Shown here: piece by piece, positions 33,630-47,076 of the stretch
Layout of the letters: every line of letters begins with the position of its first letter
Numbering within the stretch: the stretch's first letter is position 1
DNA from: Anaspis maculata
Lineage: Eukaryota > Arthropoda > Insecta > Coleoptera > Scraptiidae
DNA length: 64,000 bases
NCBI GenBank assembly: GCA_949128115.1
Contig: OX421964.1
Location: 48,338,601 to 48,402,600 of the forward strand
Direction: 5' to 3'
Position numbers and translations under genes: made by a program
The notes under the pieces: model-generated
The model's database searches: none
Told to the model about the DNA's origin: nothing
The model's input: only the letters and a program-made list of their open reading frames with translations

Positions 33630-33743
33630 ATGAAATCACATGTAGTTCGTGAAAAAAAGTGCTGTGTACCTGGTTACATGAATCGGAAAATTGCAACGAT
33701 GATATACTGGTTTGATAATCAAATTTTTATGTTTGTAAATTGA
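33630..33743 (+). pseudogene. Possible THAP-domain remnant
   Basis: A 37-codon frame starts ATGAAATCAC and includes KKCCVPGYMNRK. THAP zinc fingers begin with an M-x(n)-K-C-C-V-P-G-C-x-[NS] signature; here the second Cys is Tyr, and nothing resembling the later C-x(2)-H follows before the stop. It is a weak, eye-based match, supported only by a second KCCVP start at 63601. Confidence 0.25.
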
Positions 33744-34283
33744 TTTTTGAATTTTTTAATTGAATTCGGTCAATATTTCAATTTGACCTAGGGCCTTATT
33801 GTGATTGGGAAAGATAATATCGTAGGAGCTTTAGAACCACGTAGTTACCTCAAATCACATTCACGAGGTACATACCTATGTAAATACCTATGTATTTCAT
33901 ATTTTTTCATTTAAAATTAATACCGGAGTTTTCCAAACGACATTCTTGTACTTTGTGGAGATTATTAGATTGCCATGCTGTGCCTACCAGACAAAGCTTC
34001 CACCGTGCTGTAATATACCGGGGAAAATCGTACCGTAAGAAAATCCGTCACGATGTCACATTCGCATAATTATTATGTGTACCTTGGACAGACGGACCTC
34101 GTCGGCTCACCGGCACCGCAGGAAGATAGGTACTTTGTGGAGAATATTATTGATGAAAATAAATATTTATTGTATTAGGGGTATGAGTGAGACTTCATGT
34201 GACGGAGAATGGAAGTTTAAGCGCCAAGCGCAGCGAGAAAAGAAACGAGAAAGTCTAATCGTGAAAAAATCATGTCGAATGTA

Positions 34284-34414
34284 CCGGGTGTTTATAAACG
34301 TCTGTGATCGCGGCAGGCTTTGGTCAGGCCAAAATTCGCAGTGAAAGGCACGATTTGAAAGAGTGATAGGAGATTCCAAAGGCGATATGATAACAAACGT
34401 TTATAAACACCCGG
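34284..34414. mobile_element. TA-flanked MITE, 131 bp
   Basis: The ends are CCGGGTGTTTATAAACG and the inverse CGTTTATAAACACCCGG. TA dinucleotides flank both (34282-34283, 34415-34416). The interior GGCAGGCTTTGGTCAGGCC recalls the GGCAGGCTGTGG block of the hairpin MITE family, but the tips differ. No second copy was seen in the window. Confidence 0.8.
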
Positions 34415-34416
34415 TA

Positions 34417-37400
34417 TTTTGCCCTTCAAGTGACTCATAATAATAATAATAATGATGATAAAAAAAACAAGATTCTACAAACCGTTAGGGAGCGGAGCGG
34501 GAGCACGAAAAGAATAACACCTCTTCAAACGTTGTTTGCTGATTGATTCATACCTATAGAAGTTTTACTTTTTCCAAGGGTGACTATAGTCACGCACCCA
34601 CGGTTTTTCGTCCGTCACGAATTATGAAACACCTTGTATATTTTTTTCTTGCAGTGGCTCTAATGATTCTATTTTGTTGGGAAAAAAAATTCATTCCAAT
34701 ACGTCAAAATATCAACAAGAGTTTGTATCTTGAAATTTCAATCTTCAATAAAATTATAATTATGTATTCCAAAAGTGTGTCATGCACTAGACCGACCAAA
34801 ACAACTAGCTTCGAAAGCAAAAACAGCCTTATTACTGGCTCAAGAGGTGCTGTGGTAGCCTTGTTTCTTGTGCATCATACCTGGTGGCAGACTTTAATTT
34901 ATGGGAATAAGCATGGCTAGAACTATGATGGTGGCTGATGTAGAATTCAATCAGTGCAACTGATACAGACTATAGTCAGTGTCAAACTGATTATGTACCT
35001 ACCCACAATTTGTGAACTGGCTCGAAGTAATAGATACTTTGATTAAATTGTTTGGTTCAAAGATCAGTTTCAGCTGATTTGGCCGGACTGGGACAGTGGT
35101 GGGCAGATCGGTGAGTTAAAGGCTTTGTTCGAGTTCAAGACCGCGTGTCGCACGCTCTCGCATGTTGTGCAGTTATTGTCACCTGCGGTGCCAAAGTTCG
35201 CGGATGCGTTGGCCAAAACAAAAAACAATCCCGCTCTTACATCGCCACCAGTAGTGAACGTTTGCGGTTTTTCTCTCCTTCAAAGTAGGTATATGACATG
35301 CCAGCAGAGAGGCAACGGAACACAACGCCGGTGCTGCTGAGCTGCTGAAAGCCAAGGAGGGCCGGCGCGGCATGGACCGCACATGTGTTAACACATGGTC
35401 GGGTATCTATAATTACGGGGCCCTCTCCCGACCAGGGCAGCCCAGCTCAGCCAGCTAGCTGCAGATGTATTTTAGGAAAAGACAAATTTGGAAAGAGGGG
35501 TTGGGTTCGAACAGTGCTCCAAGACGTCTCGGGGACCAATGGCGTGAACGGGGCCATTTTTAGACTCTGCAGCGGCCACAAGCTACCCGAGAGGCAATAT
35601 TCAAACCGAGAGGCACCAAGTCTGGGGCATACGGGGTGCGTTCAGTCGCTAGCAGAGATCATCGCCGTGCACATGGACCCGACTGGCATCATCAGACGAG
35701 ATGACGGGCCCCCCGAGAAGACCTTGCCGACAGTGGGCCTTCGCGAGTTCCGTGCTTCCTTACTTCCCATAGTGCTTTTAAACGTATGGAATGTAAAGAA
35801 GTATGGAGCGAACGCGGGCCCTGACCCTACCCTACAAGAGAGCGAGGAGCCAAAGAGAAGAAAGTGTTCTTCCTGCACAGTGCGTGTTGTTTGTGTGTCT
35901 TGTGGAACGAACGCCGGAAGTGCGTCTACTGTTGATGTCTGGAAAATGACTTGGTGGTGTTACTTAGGCCCCATGAGTGTCTCCGTCCCCGCAGGCTATA
36001 TTAAAAAAGTTTCCGGCATCTGGTGCCACCGCCGCGACGACACGACCGTCGCCGCCGCCGAGGACGACTGGCCGCGATCGGAACTCTGATTGGAAATTTC
36101 ATGTATCAGTGGCTTTTAAATATTATCGATGATTTATACGCCGTGTCATTCATTCGGTATTTTCAAATTAGTGAAGTTCAGAGAGCGTTCGTTATGCTGT
36201 CGCACGAGTTTATATCTACCGCCTTCGACGTAACTCGGAACTATAAGCGTATTTCTGTACACCTGGAACGAAAAGAAAATGGAAAAACGAAAACGTATAC
36301 GCGCGCAACTCTCAAATGCCAAAAATAGTGCGAGACACTCTCTCTCCGACGTCAAGTGCACGGGTAACCTGATACCTATGCACACCGCCGTCGTCTCATC
36401 GATATTTCCGGACGGCAGAAGCTATTTTGCTCAATGCTCAATCACTTCAACGTTGCTCAATGATTTCTTGAAATTCAAAGAAAATCAAAATTTTCTCGAT
36501 CTTTCAGAAATCTTTTAGAATATTTGAACTTGAAAATTTTAATTTACAGAACGTATGAGCACCACAAAAACCACACTGTCCCTAGACATTACCATTTTTG
36601 TGTTGGTAATCGCAGACGGTGCTTCCTCACAAATCCAAAACTTAGAAAAGAAAGATGTTCAAAAAAACTTTGCGAAAACAATTTCGCTTTGATTCAAGAG
36701 CTCTCATGTTGTTGAAACAACATCTCGAACAACATTTTGTGATTCAAGGCTGTACCTTCACTCGGCTCAGAAATCGTTGCTCCCATCTTTCAGCCTCATT
36801 GTTCATTAAAAATATTTCACATTTTCGGCAGGATTTCAAAAAAAAATATCTTCACGTGTCAGCATGGGCAGCATGAAGCCTGTTTGCAAATGATTAGGGT
36901 CTAACATGAAGACTGAAATTTGATTTTTTTTCAAAATATCTCTTCCTAGTCGAAATTTAACAGTTCTTAGCAACAAGAAACATTTTCGGCGTTTTCAAAC
37001 ATTTTTGAAAATGGAGCAAAAAAAAAATGGGAACTGGAGTGTCAACAAAAATGGATCCCCATAGGTACTTGAGAAACCAGTATATTTCGGTGACGATTTG
37101 ATATTCAATCCTCTACTTTTGCTTGGAAAAAAAATCGGTTGTGTCACCCCAAAACTTTCCCGACTAGTATCCAGGGGCCTATGTAGATTTTTGGTCGGAA
37201 CGTCCCTTCGGCTGGGAAGTTGGAATTGGAGAAAAAGATTGAAAATAGTTTGCAGGATATTAAAAATTTTATCAGTAAAATTTAAATTTTCCGGGGAAAC
37301 CACAAATCTTATTCCGAATCATTTTATTGTAAAAATCGTCAATTTAGGCTTCACTTTAGACTCCATCATTCAAGTCCGGTCTCGAAAAGCCAGGCCGGTT

Positions 37401-37884
37401 TTGCATTTTCAACCGGAAAATTCCCGGAAAATTGAAAAACAAAATTGGAAAATGTTCAAGAACCAGTTACCTCTTGTTTGAAAAAAAGGTGAAAATCTGT
37501 TCACGGGATGGAAAGCTGGAAAATATGTAGTTTTTCCAGAGAGGAAAACTCGAAAACCGTGGGTGGTCCGATTTCAAAAGTGTTTCCTCCAAAAATTGAT
37601 TCAATCTTTTCTCCAACTTTCATTTCCAGCATGTCTGCACCTAAAATGAATATTTCGTGGGGCTTACCCGCTCAGCGCATGTTGAAGTTTGCACTGCAGT
37701 TTTTCAAATTCACGGAATGTGCATATTTAATTTTAAAAAATTACCGTCGGAAAACCGGAACCGTGTCGATTTTGAAAATAAATCTATACGACGCCCAATC
37801 CAATTTACTTTCGATACAAGTTCAAATTTTTCAAAAAAAGTCGATCCCCGAGCAGGAATGAGTTTTTGAGTGGAGTCCTGCCAC
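34417..37884. other. Long non-repetitive stretch with a G+C-rich core, no confident gene
   Basis: 34440-34465 is an AAT microsatellite. 35100-36100 is unusually G+C-rich for the window and holds the longest open frame (see 35385-36089). 36890-37880 is AT-rich with A/T homopolymers and no pairable repeat found. No known domain was recognised. Confidence 0.35.
35385..36089 (+). CDS. Unrecognised open frame, 234 codons (the longest in the window)
   Basis: The frame starts MLTHGRVSIITGPSPDQ and ends in an acidic tail (TTVAAAEDDWPRSEL). It lies in a G+C-rich island, where long chance frames are more likely. One notable local feature is a CSSC and CVSC pair (residues near 163-175: KCSSCTVRVVCVSC), a spacing compatible with a small zinc-binding knuckle but found in no family I can name. 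There is no signal peptide, no membrane segment and no repeat. A second frame in the same island (35125-35340) is also unrecognised. It could be a real exon, a degraded transposon coding region or noise. Confidence 0.15.
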   Translation: MLTHGRVSIITGPSPDQGSPAQPASCRCILGKDKFGKRGWVRTVLQDVSGTNGVNGAIFRLCSGHKLPERQYSNREAPSLGHTGCVQSLAEIIAVHMDPTGIIRRDDGPPEKTLPTVGLREFRASLLPIVLLNVWNVKKYGANAGPDPTLQESEEPKRRKCSSCTVRVVCVSCGTNAGSASTVDVWKMTWWCYLGPMSVSVPAGYIKKVSGIWCHRRDDTTVAAAEDDWPRSEL

Positions 37885-38345
37885 AAAAGCGAGTCGTTCT
37901 GGTCAAAATACGGGCGGGAGGCCATTTCGGGTGGCAACGGCCAGGAGAAATTTTGAAAAATTCATAACGCCTGACTGGAAATTGGTAAAAAACTGCAACT
38001 ACAGCCATAATTTGACTCTTTTATTGTGTTGCTTCTTGCCAAATTTGGTTTCAATCCATCGGATTGATTTTGAACAATTAAATGGTGAAATTTTGAAATT
38101 TAACATTTTTTATTATTTGACAGATGACAGATAGGGCAATACTTTCAACTGTTCTGAATACAGTTTTTTAGGGGCTTTCAAATAACGTTGAATTCCGTGA
38201 GATATAACTTCTGACATTTGTTGACAGTGACACTTCCGTTTGACAGATGACAGCCAAAAACTAATGGGCTCTTTCCAAGAGAAAAAAACAATATCCGCAT
38301 ACGAAATATCAAGTCGATCCGGTCAACGGTTTGGCAGTTATCGTG
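37885..38345. repeat. Dispersed repeat, inverted relative to 4570-5265
   Basis: Reverse-complement homology to 4570-5265: GGTGGCAACGGCCAGGAGAA near 37930, TTCATAACGCCTGACTGGAA near 37962, CTGTTCTGAATACAG near 38150 and GACAGATGACAGCCAAAAAC near 38242. This copy lacks the ~260 bp segment inserted in the other. It is followed by a (CA)n run and a GACAGACAGACAT tract at 38352-38392. Confidence 0.7.
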
Positions 38346-38392
38346 GAAGATCACAGACACACACACACACACTCACGCACGGACAGACAGAC

Positions 38393-41300
38393 ATCATTCT
38401 GAAAATGGTCTTAATCGTCTTGGAAGACCTCAAAATGTATATATCCGACGAAATGTCGAATTTTTTTTCTGCACGATTACAATACTTCCCCTTCTATGTT
38501 GGGGGAGGGGGATCGGGAAAGTGATAAATGAAAATTGCCAGAACTTTGTTGCTACCGTAGCTAAGAGCTGGGGACTCAATTATCAAACACCAAAATCAAA
38601 CTTTGATCTAGGCCTGCATACAGCGTCAATTAACCGTTTACAACCATTCATCTATGTTAAGAAAAATCTGACTTCCCGTCCATTTTTGGAGGTAACATTT
38701 CAGATCCCAGTTCACTGTATTTGGACAGGTACGACAGATTAGAAATATCTAAGCTATTTGGATTTTGATACATCGAGAAAATGGCGTGATCAATACAATT
38801 TTGGAACAGTAGGTGCATTGTACAATGTACATGCGTGGCAGTGTCGATGTACGGCTGTATAAAACATAAACAAGAACAACATATAGTTTAAAATAGGCTC
38901 CAAATTGTAACAAAGTGGTGATAGATATTTCTAGAGTTATTACAAAAAAAATCTATTGGTAATCTGTCACTTTTTTTTTGTTGAATGGAAAGCCGCACTG
39001 AACTAGTTTTTAGCGAATAATTTTTTCTACAAGATGATGGAACATTTGGAGCCCACCACTAAGCTGAATTAGGGCCATTTCAACTGATACAAACTTAAAC
39101 CTCAAGTTAGTCGTTTATCGATTCTAGTAGTTGTCAGACAGCAAAATGTTTTAGTCAATTAGTTGGAAAAAAAATCGTCGTCACGTCTGTCGCGGGACCT
39201 CTTATCGTGGCATCCTTCCTGCTACGTCCTTGAGGATAATTTTGATTTTATGTTAAATTGCCTCGACAATCCAATATTATTTTTCCAAATCCTTTTTTTG
39301 TTTCAATTCATTGTTGTAAAAAATATATTAGTTCGGATGTGTGATGTGTGTTGAGCTTTAAAACTAGTTGATAATGAAAAATGCATAAAATCTTTAGCTA
39401 GCTAGCTCTAGCTCTAGCTAAGCTTATTGGATAATGGATCATTCTCTTTTGTCAAACCAGAATTCCTATTATTCACCAACGAGAACTGTCCAAAAGAAAT
39501 TTCACTAATCTTGTATTATATTAATTTAGCGTTGGTGCGACCCAGGGTAAGCTGAATTGAACAGATTTTAACTGACACAGACCTCAAGTTAGTCGCTATA
39601 ATTCATCAGTTGTACGACAGCAAAAAAATCTTTTAGTAGACGGGTTGTAAGAAAATATTGAACTACTTATTCATTTATGGATAGACGCAGCAAGACGAAA
39701 GAACGACTGAATGATGGGTATCACAAGATTACGTAACTAATTTACTTAAGTGCATGTGGCTCCCATATGAAGGGCACCACCGCTGCTGATGGTGCAGAAG
39801 CTGGAGCGACGAAAATATTTTATTGACTCGGCCAAGGGGTTTCTGCCGGATTCTCAAATGGGGCTTTGACGGATATCCGATCCATTCAAGTGGTATCAGC
39901 TGTTCGTCCTCACTCCTCGTTTTCATGCAGAAAAAAAGATTGCGAGTGAAAATGCGTGGCTTTCATAAATAGCATGCCAGGTTCGAGCAAATTTTTAGGC
40001 TCAAACAGCAGTAAAAGAAAATCAATTAGAACAAGCAGGCGAACTGGCCCATCCACGGTAATGATGGTGCCATTAACAAACAAAACGTCCGGATTAATCA
40101 CCGGCGTTACGTTATGGATATTAAACGTTTCACAGTTCATTAAACTGAATTGGGCAGTAATTTATTTACGCACATATACACTACAGGCTCTTGGAAAAAC
40201 GCTCTTGTTTATTTGCTTTCGATTATACCTATACATACCGGGTGTCAAATAAATGCACCCTGGTAGCTCGCATCATTTCCGGCATAAAACCGGAAATCGA
40301 ATACAATTTCATTTAGGTTGAAAAATTTGCTTTACATATCTCCCAAATTTTGAATGCCCAAAGCGATGAAAAAGGAAATCATGGGGTGCCTATTACCAGC
40401 CATAGGTTTCAATTTGCACATCACCTACGTAAAGTGGGGCAGTTTCTTTTTCAAGTGGAACGCTCTCAATTTTATAACTCCCTTACAATATCGCGCGCCA
40501 TAAATAAAATCGCTCGTAACTTGGAAAAAGCGGAATGAAAATAAACAACGAGTCAAAAAGAGGATGGTGTTGCTGCACTTAAAAATTTCAACCACCAAAC
40601 AAGCTTAATTCCAGCTTTAAATCACCAGAATGCGCTTTCCTCGAGCTTTTAGCGTCAGTATTTAGTGATAGATATAAAATTTCCACCACCTTAGTCAATG
40701 TGAAATCACCCAAGTTTTACTCACAAGATGGTTAAAAAACGATAAATTGTATGTCGTTCACATGCTTATACAAAATGGCAGGATAAGAGTCGTTTGTACG
40801 TCGTTAAATCCATACACATAAAGGTAACATAATGCATGAGGTACACTTGACTTTGGAGCTTAGACGAGAAGTGCCAGCACACGAGTAAGGTGATACTTGT
40901 ACATAAACAGCGGGTATGATTGGATGTAATGGCATGTGATATCACAATGAAAGCCCACGTGGCTCGCGCCACGTGTCATTCTTGCACGTCATTTCGAATT
41001 AGTTTTTGGTGAGATCAAAAACAACGAGCCGAGTCTGCAATATTTCTTTGGGGTAGAATCACGTGGTAGAATGTGAAAGTTACTGAACGTTCGACAAACA
41101 TCATGAATTCTACAAAAATAGTTTATGTAACATAACAAGCTTCGAAAGCGATACATTTCACGTAAGTGTAAGGTTTTATGAACGAGGCTTGTCGAGTTTC
41201 AGAAAATTACAACAGGACCGCGAAAAATAGACTTTCTGGCGAGTTATGTACACTATTACGTCAACAACGGCATATTTTTCTAATATTATTTGAATGCAGT

Positions 41301-42734
41301 GAATATCAATACACCTGTGACTGGAAAGCTTCCCAATCCCAATAGTCGTTTACCTAACCTAAATGACTATATGTAGAGCCGGTTCGAAAAGATTACCTAC
41401 CAGGAACACCAACTGATTGTAACAGTTTTTATTATTTTGTCATAGAAGGTAAAACGCACACGTTGGGATATATTTTCCTTTGAACAGAGCGCTAGTGCGT
41501 CGAATCTTCCAGCCTATAATACTATGGCGTGCAGAAAACGTCGCTTTCGTAGCCGCAGAAAAGAAAATATTACTTACTAGTTTTCACCGGTCGCAGCCCG
41601 GTCCTAAGTGAAGCCGTCGTAGTGAACGTTATCCATCGGAAGAAATGACATGATGTACGGGTAGCAATTGCATTATGCAAGATAATGGCGTTTTTTTTTG
41701 CCGTTTCAGGAATATTATCTCGACACTGTTGCTATTTATGTTGGTCATGATGCTGCGAGCAATTAGAAAGAGGTCCAGCTTGATATTTTGAACCTGGCCC
41801 AATAAAAATTGTAGAAGTTCAAGACGGGCAATCGAGAATGATTCGATTCGCCAAGCAATTTTCTCATTACGTAAATACCTGACGGAAAAAAACTTGCTGT
41901 TTCAAATCACAAACGTGTGAAGCTTTTACTGAAAATAGAGAGTAGCTGTCTTCACTTTCCGTAACAACAGCAACAATCAAACACAACGCTGCTTTTGATA
42001 GCCCCTGTGGGCTAGAGGTAGGTCCATTTATAACTAACAATATCGCACCTGATCGATCCAATTCATTTTCGTGGGCGCCATACCCAGTTTAAATTAATTT
42101 ATAGCGTCCTGAAAGGCAGCAGCGGAAGCTCATTTTTGTTGTTTAACAAACCTCAGCGACTGCCGCTTGCTGTGAGACGTAATTAATGAGCGATCGTCGT
42201 TCTTGAAACACTTTTATAAGGGGAACCCTCATCGAATAAGATGCAAATTGTAAATTTTGGGTGAGAATAAAAATTCTGTGCTCACACAATACTCGGCGTA
42301 GCTTTGTTTTCGATTCGTTCCCTTCAACATGATGCTGTCTTATTCCACAACTGCGTGAGAAAATCAGCTCTAGTTAGGTATGAGCATCAAAGCTCGGAGT
42401 GCACAACGAAAACGGCAAGCACACACAACCCCCGTCAGGATGTCCATAAATAATTCAGAAAATTCGCCTTGGAGTCTACAAACACGTGATGCAAATATTA
42501 ATAAATCAATGCGCTGGTCGTTTTTTGTTTGTTTGCCGAAATTATTGCGTCCATACTCCATTCAAGTTCTTATGGGCCAGAAATAGCTGCCCCGAGCTTT
42601 ATACAGACACGGGTACTACAAGGCAAATCGATGTCACTCATTTCTTTTTTTAGAAATCGAAGGGAACTGGGATACATATAGTGACGATTTGACAATTTTA
42701 GAATCTAAACCCAAGTCATACAGGGTGTTTTTGA
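38393..42734. other. Long unique non-coding stretch, no confident gene
   Basis: No paired repeats or recognised domains. 39910-40140 (minus) and 39956-40252 (plus) are overlapping mirror frames with no motif. 42080-42200 is a G+C-richer block with ATTAATTTATAG and TAATTAATGAG homeodomain-like cores and may be regulatory. Confidence 0.35.
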
Positions 42735-43032
42735 AGTGGAACTTCTATTCTCGATTTCTCGCGCCTAGATCACAACACACAACTAACGCAGAACCACACA
42801 TGGGAGTGAATTCGGTTCATGGCATCAGTGGCTGTAACGAACGCCTGTAACGTTGTCTGACCTAGGGGTGACCAGCGTCGTCCCAGGAAATGGAAGAATA
42901 AGCTGTTGCGGCGTTCGGTTCTATTTTTTACAGTTAGTATTCTTTTCCCGCTTGCATTGTGTTTCAAGTATAACAGCTTCTATCATAAACAAAAATTTGA
43001 TTTGATCGAGGAAGTCTAACTCACGGTAATGT
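42735..43032. repeat. Dispersed repeat with conserved minus-strand frame, copy 2
   Basis: Direct repeat of 33085-33379. Here the left edge is preceded by TACAGGGTGTTTTTGAAGTG, so it begins with TA and a CAGGGTG tip like the mariner-type elements; this suggests that the repeat is one end of such a transposon. The minus-strand frame (42770-42967, 65 codons) is intact in this copy too. Confidence 0.75.
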
Positions 43033-46000
43033 CGTGAAAAAAAGTTCGTGAAAAAAAGTGAAACAATTTACAAGTGTGTAGTCTTGGTAACCCGTTGTTG
43101 CAACAATGGGTCGTCAGGGTTACACATTTGTAATTTGTCATTTGTAGCTTTATGAAACGGGCCCCAGGTCGTGAATGAAGACGTAAATCGAGAGTCTGAG
43201 GTCATGTACTCCTGTTTTGGTAGCTGTTTTGTTGAGTTGAGACATCAAGCTTCATTATTTGGTCAAATCAAGAAATTCCGAGCACAAATCGTGGAATTTC
43301 AAGGCAGTGAAATAGACGCTCGAAAATTAAGGAAATGGGGCCCCACTCTAAAAACAAAGGTCTTTCAAGACTACGACAGTGCACATCTAAAACTTTTAAC
43401 CTACAAGGGTATATAGTCGAATAATTTCCGAAGAATTTGCTTTTCTCACCACTCTTGCGTGAGGTACCCAGTAATCATGATATTGGGGTTACCAAGGGGG
43501 GTTGGAAGTCAACTCATGAAACGACCATTTCCGAAGGTTCCAATGAATCGTCACGTATTATTTACAATGAACCAAATTTTTAGAGAATCGGTTATCAGCT
43601 TTTGGTAAAGCAACACCTACCACCGAAAGACGTTCCAGAAAATATGGAAAACAAATTTGTCAATATGCACTTACGTAATCCCTATTCATGAATGAAATAC
43701 CCATTCCCCGCCCTCAAGGACCATTTTTGACATTTATACAGCCGTTTTTCCTTCATTCTGAAACAAGAAGTGAGTCTCAACAGCAAGTAGCAATATTGGC
43801 ACAACAGTCATGATGAATCGTTGGGAAGGATACAAACCCTACATTCAGATCATTTGAAATCAAAAGCAGCTCTTTTTGGCCCCGGAGTAATCGCTCAACT
43901 GCTTTACAACTTTTTCTGAACTTCTCTTTCAGATCTCTTCTAAATTAGGCCGCTCCGGTACCTAAAAGTTCAGACTTAAGAAAATTGCGTGACATTTGAA
44001 GAACACTTCAAGCTTACTCTTGGTGAAATTTCAACACAACTGGTTATCTGGTTCTTTTGTAAAGAATCCCTAAAAAAGTGTAACGCTTATTTTATTATTA
44101 GTATAATTAATAGTATATTATTTGAACAAATTTAAAAAAAGTAAAACAGGCCTAGGTGTATGCTCTATCAAGTTCATCTGAACCAGAGCTTGCCCACGGG
44201 TAGTTGGATCATTTACAGAAACTCCCGCACCTACACATTTAGTTGAATCATTTTTGTTGTCATCGTGAATGGTTGTCATTTAAATCATTTGCACCATCAA
44301 ACTTTTCTTCGGATTCGATTAGATTGAACCCAATTGAAAAACCCGAAACACTTGGAAAATATTCTCATGCGAATGAAACCTTTCCAATCAAACTACTCAA
44401 TCTTCCGACAAAGCTACGGGCAGTGACTTGGCACTGGATGGATAATTGTCTCTTGATTTGTTACAATCAGAAACACTACAATTTTTGCTAGAACACTCCG
44501 AAAACAGCCTCATCTTGCAGATTCAAAGTGCAAAACCTTTTTCACCATTAGACTGCCTGGCTCCTGGATGAAGTTCAACTAAAGAGCCTTATCCACTGTC
44601 AATACATTCGAACAATTTCAACAATTTCAACTGACCAGACCTACTCAGTGACCGTGGCACCGTTAACAGATAGCCCCATAATATTTAGTCGTAGAAGTTT
44701 TTCTTCAACTGCCTCAATTATGACTATACTAACTTACTATACTTAGGTCTTTCTGTGTCTTTGGTTTCAGTTAGGAAGCTGATGCGGCTTAGCTTTTCAA
44801 TCACATTTTTATAAGCTTTTTCAGGTCATTTTGAGCTTTGAGCCTTTGGCCTCAGTTCGGACTTCGCTCTTTATTTGTTTGATCAATCTGTGCCGGTGTT
44901 TGTGGTGTGGGGACTCCTATGCGGGATAAGCCACAAACCCGTACAATTGGTGGAGGAGCCGTTCAAGAGCTCCCCGGATTCTTTGCAGTCACTTGGCTTT
45001 TTCAGAGCTACCGGGTATAGACTAGCGACAGAACCAGGATATTTCAAAGTTAGCTTTGTTTCTACTCGTCCAGATCTTCTTTTTCTATCACAGAATATTT
45101 TTTTGTGCTCAAAGAGTACTGTGGTATTTATTGAGCAATTTGAAATTCGAATAAGTCGTTCGGTACGTCGTTGTAAAGTCATCACGGACCCCGGAAAAAT
45201 GGTAAAATTCATTGCGGTCATTTCATTGAGTTATGTGGATGACTCCATCACTGTCTCATCACTCATTCTCTAGATGTGTCCGAACCAATGTTAGAACCTT
45301 ACGATGTGCAGCTTTTGCAAATGTTCACTGCCCATAACTCCGTGTGACAGAGTCGGCAACAACTATTTGCACCTAACAATTCAACCCAAATTAATTTTTG
45401 TTACTGATTCAGCTACCATACAAACACGTTCGGTGCAATCAGTAGGTAAGTTACTAACGCAAAAATGTGTGGGGACCATAAACATAGGTACCGACAATTT
45501 GAAATTCGGCGGCTCCATTTTTAACCATTTTCGTTTCGCAGTTAGTGGAGCAATAATTCTGAATGCAATGTTCGTTACCATGAATATGAAACTGGAGCAC
45601 ACACAAACAGAGCACACACCATGGTGCACAGATATTCGATATTTGTTTGCGATTGTCCGACTGCCATAAATTCAATTCGTTCGCAATCGTATAAATAGCG
45701 AATGGCTGCACTTTCATTAAGTATGCCGTTGGCATTCGTCATGGCAAGAATTATGCTCAATAAATCGAATGTGCACACTACATCAACGCCGACATTATTT
45801 TATTTTATCTGAAACAATGTGGTAGGTACGTAGTTAGGTAGGTAGGTAGGTAGGTAGATGTGGTGCGTTAGAGCATGATTTTATCCAACACTGTGTTATT
45901 ACTTTGGAACGTATTTTTGGCCTCAACCCTCAACCTCAGCTCGCGGACTAAAATTAAAGTTATCACAACATGACAAGAACATAGAAACTGTTACACATGT

Positions 46001-46789
46001 GAGTGTGTGTGTACCAGGCTCACTTTGCCATCACAGAGAGCAGGTCGAAAAGGCACATAAACTTCTTGGAGCGGCGAAAAGGGACGCGGCGCGTGTATTT
46101 ACAAAAGACTGAAACTTGAATTTGATTACAGTCCTCGCCCTTTGTTGGAAATGTCAAGTGCGGTAGTCGGCCCATATATTTCAGTGTTTGGTTAACATCC
46201 TGTCGTCCAAAATTCGATATGCAGAGTAGTTTTGCCTGGAAACAGTGGTGTGTCGCCTCTCTAGCCAAGTCGCAGGGGTGTAGGGCGAGAGCGAGGAAAG
46301 GAGCCAGATGATAAATGTCAGCCGGCCCCGGAACAACATTATTTAATTAGAAATGCATAGGTTAGACATAAATCTCGACCTGACGGAGGATTCTGGATAC
46401 GGGGTGACATATTCTCGAAAATATTCACCGGCGGTAGGTATATACGATGAAATATTACTATTATAAATTGAACGGAGATGTATCTACACAAAGTTTTATT
46501 GTAAAAAATGAGGGATTGGAAAAGTTTAACGTGAGGAAATGGCGCTGCTCTTAAGCGGGGCTATGAAATGTTATTTTTCTTCGCACAGTTTATCTGGCCG
46601 CTTCTCGATCAATTTCTGGGTACTTTTTCAAAATTGCTGTGCCAAAGCAAGCTTTTTTCTACTGAATTTGAAATTGAAGCTTCAGCTTGTTATTAATTCA
46701 ATTTTAACTGACCTAGAATTGGACAAGAGCTTTGAATTTTAAAATTAAGAAACCCAAGTCTAACTTTCGATTCTGGTCGTACCGTGCTT
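43033..46789. other. Unique non-coding stretch, no confident gene
   Basis: Holds the frame at 44875-45273 (plus, 132 codons) and its opposite-strand shadow, both unrecognised; a minisatellite fragment at 44560-44660; and a GGTA microsatellite at 45836-45857. A small hairpin near 43088-43126 (GGTAACCCGTTGTTGCAA...GGGTTAC) precedes unique sequence. Confidence 0.35.
45836..45857. repeat. GGTA microsatellite
   Basis: Five to six GGTA units follow a degenerate GTAGGTACGTAGTTA start. Confidence 0.9.
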
Positions 46790-46920
46790 TGTTTAGGGGC
46801 GGTTAAATCTATGTTGGCGGCGAATTATGGAATTGCAATACAGCCTAGACTGATTTGTCAGTGGCAGCTACGTATTAACAAACAAAAAACCGCTAGAGCG
46901 TCTCATACAGGGTGGTTCAG
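46790..46920. repeat. Solo unit related to the 22466-23890 array
   Basis: TAGGGGCGGTTAAATCTATG, TTGGCGGCGAATTATGGA, and TCAGTGGCAGCTACGTATTA match the half unit at 24040-24140 in order. A further copy lies at 49150-49300. Confidence 0.65.
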
Positions 46921-47076
46921 CTTTAACATTGAATATTTTGACAAGACAAGAAAATATATGACAACATGCCCCTCAGTCCTTACTAAGAAAGAAACAGGAA
47001 ACAAAGAGTCAAAGTTTTTTTTCCGAACATTACAACTTATGAATGGGTAAATTCACTGTAAATAAACTTAACTTAG

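Noticed and set aside
35500..35520. GGGTTCGAAC considered as a tRNA B box
   Set aside because: No matching A box upstream and no cloverleaf could be drawn.
39910..40252. Overlapping frames on both strands (76 and 98 codons)
   Set aside because: Neither has a recognisable motif and each is the shadow of the other.
44875..45273. 132-codon plus-strand frame considered as a gene
   Set aside because: No domain, no splice context, and an equally long frame on the opposite strand; treated as chance.
45823..45860. GGTA repeats considered as telomere-like sequence
   Set aside because: Insect telomeres of the TTAGG type differ; this is a plain microsatellite.
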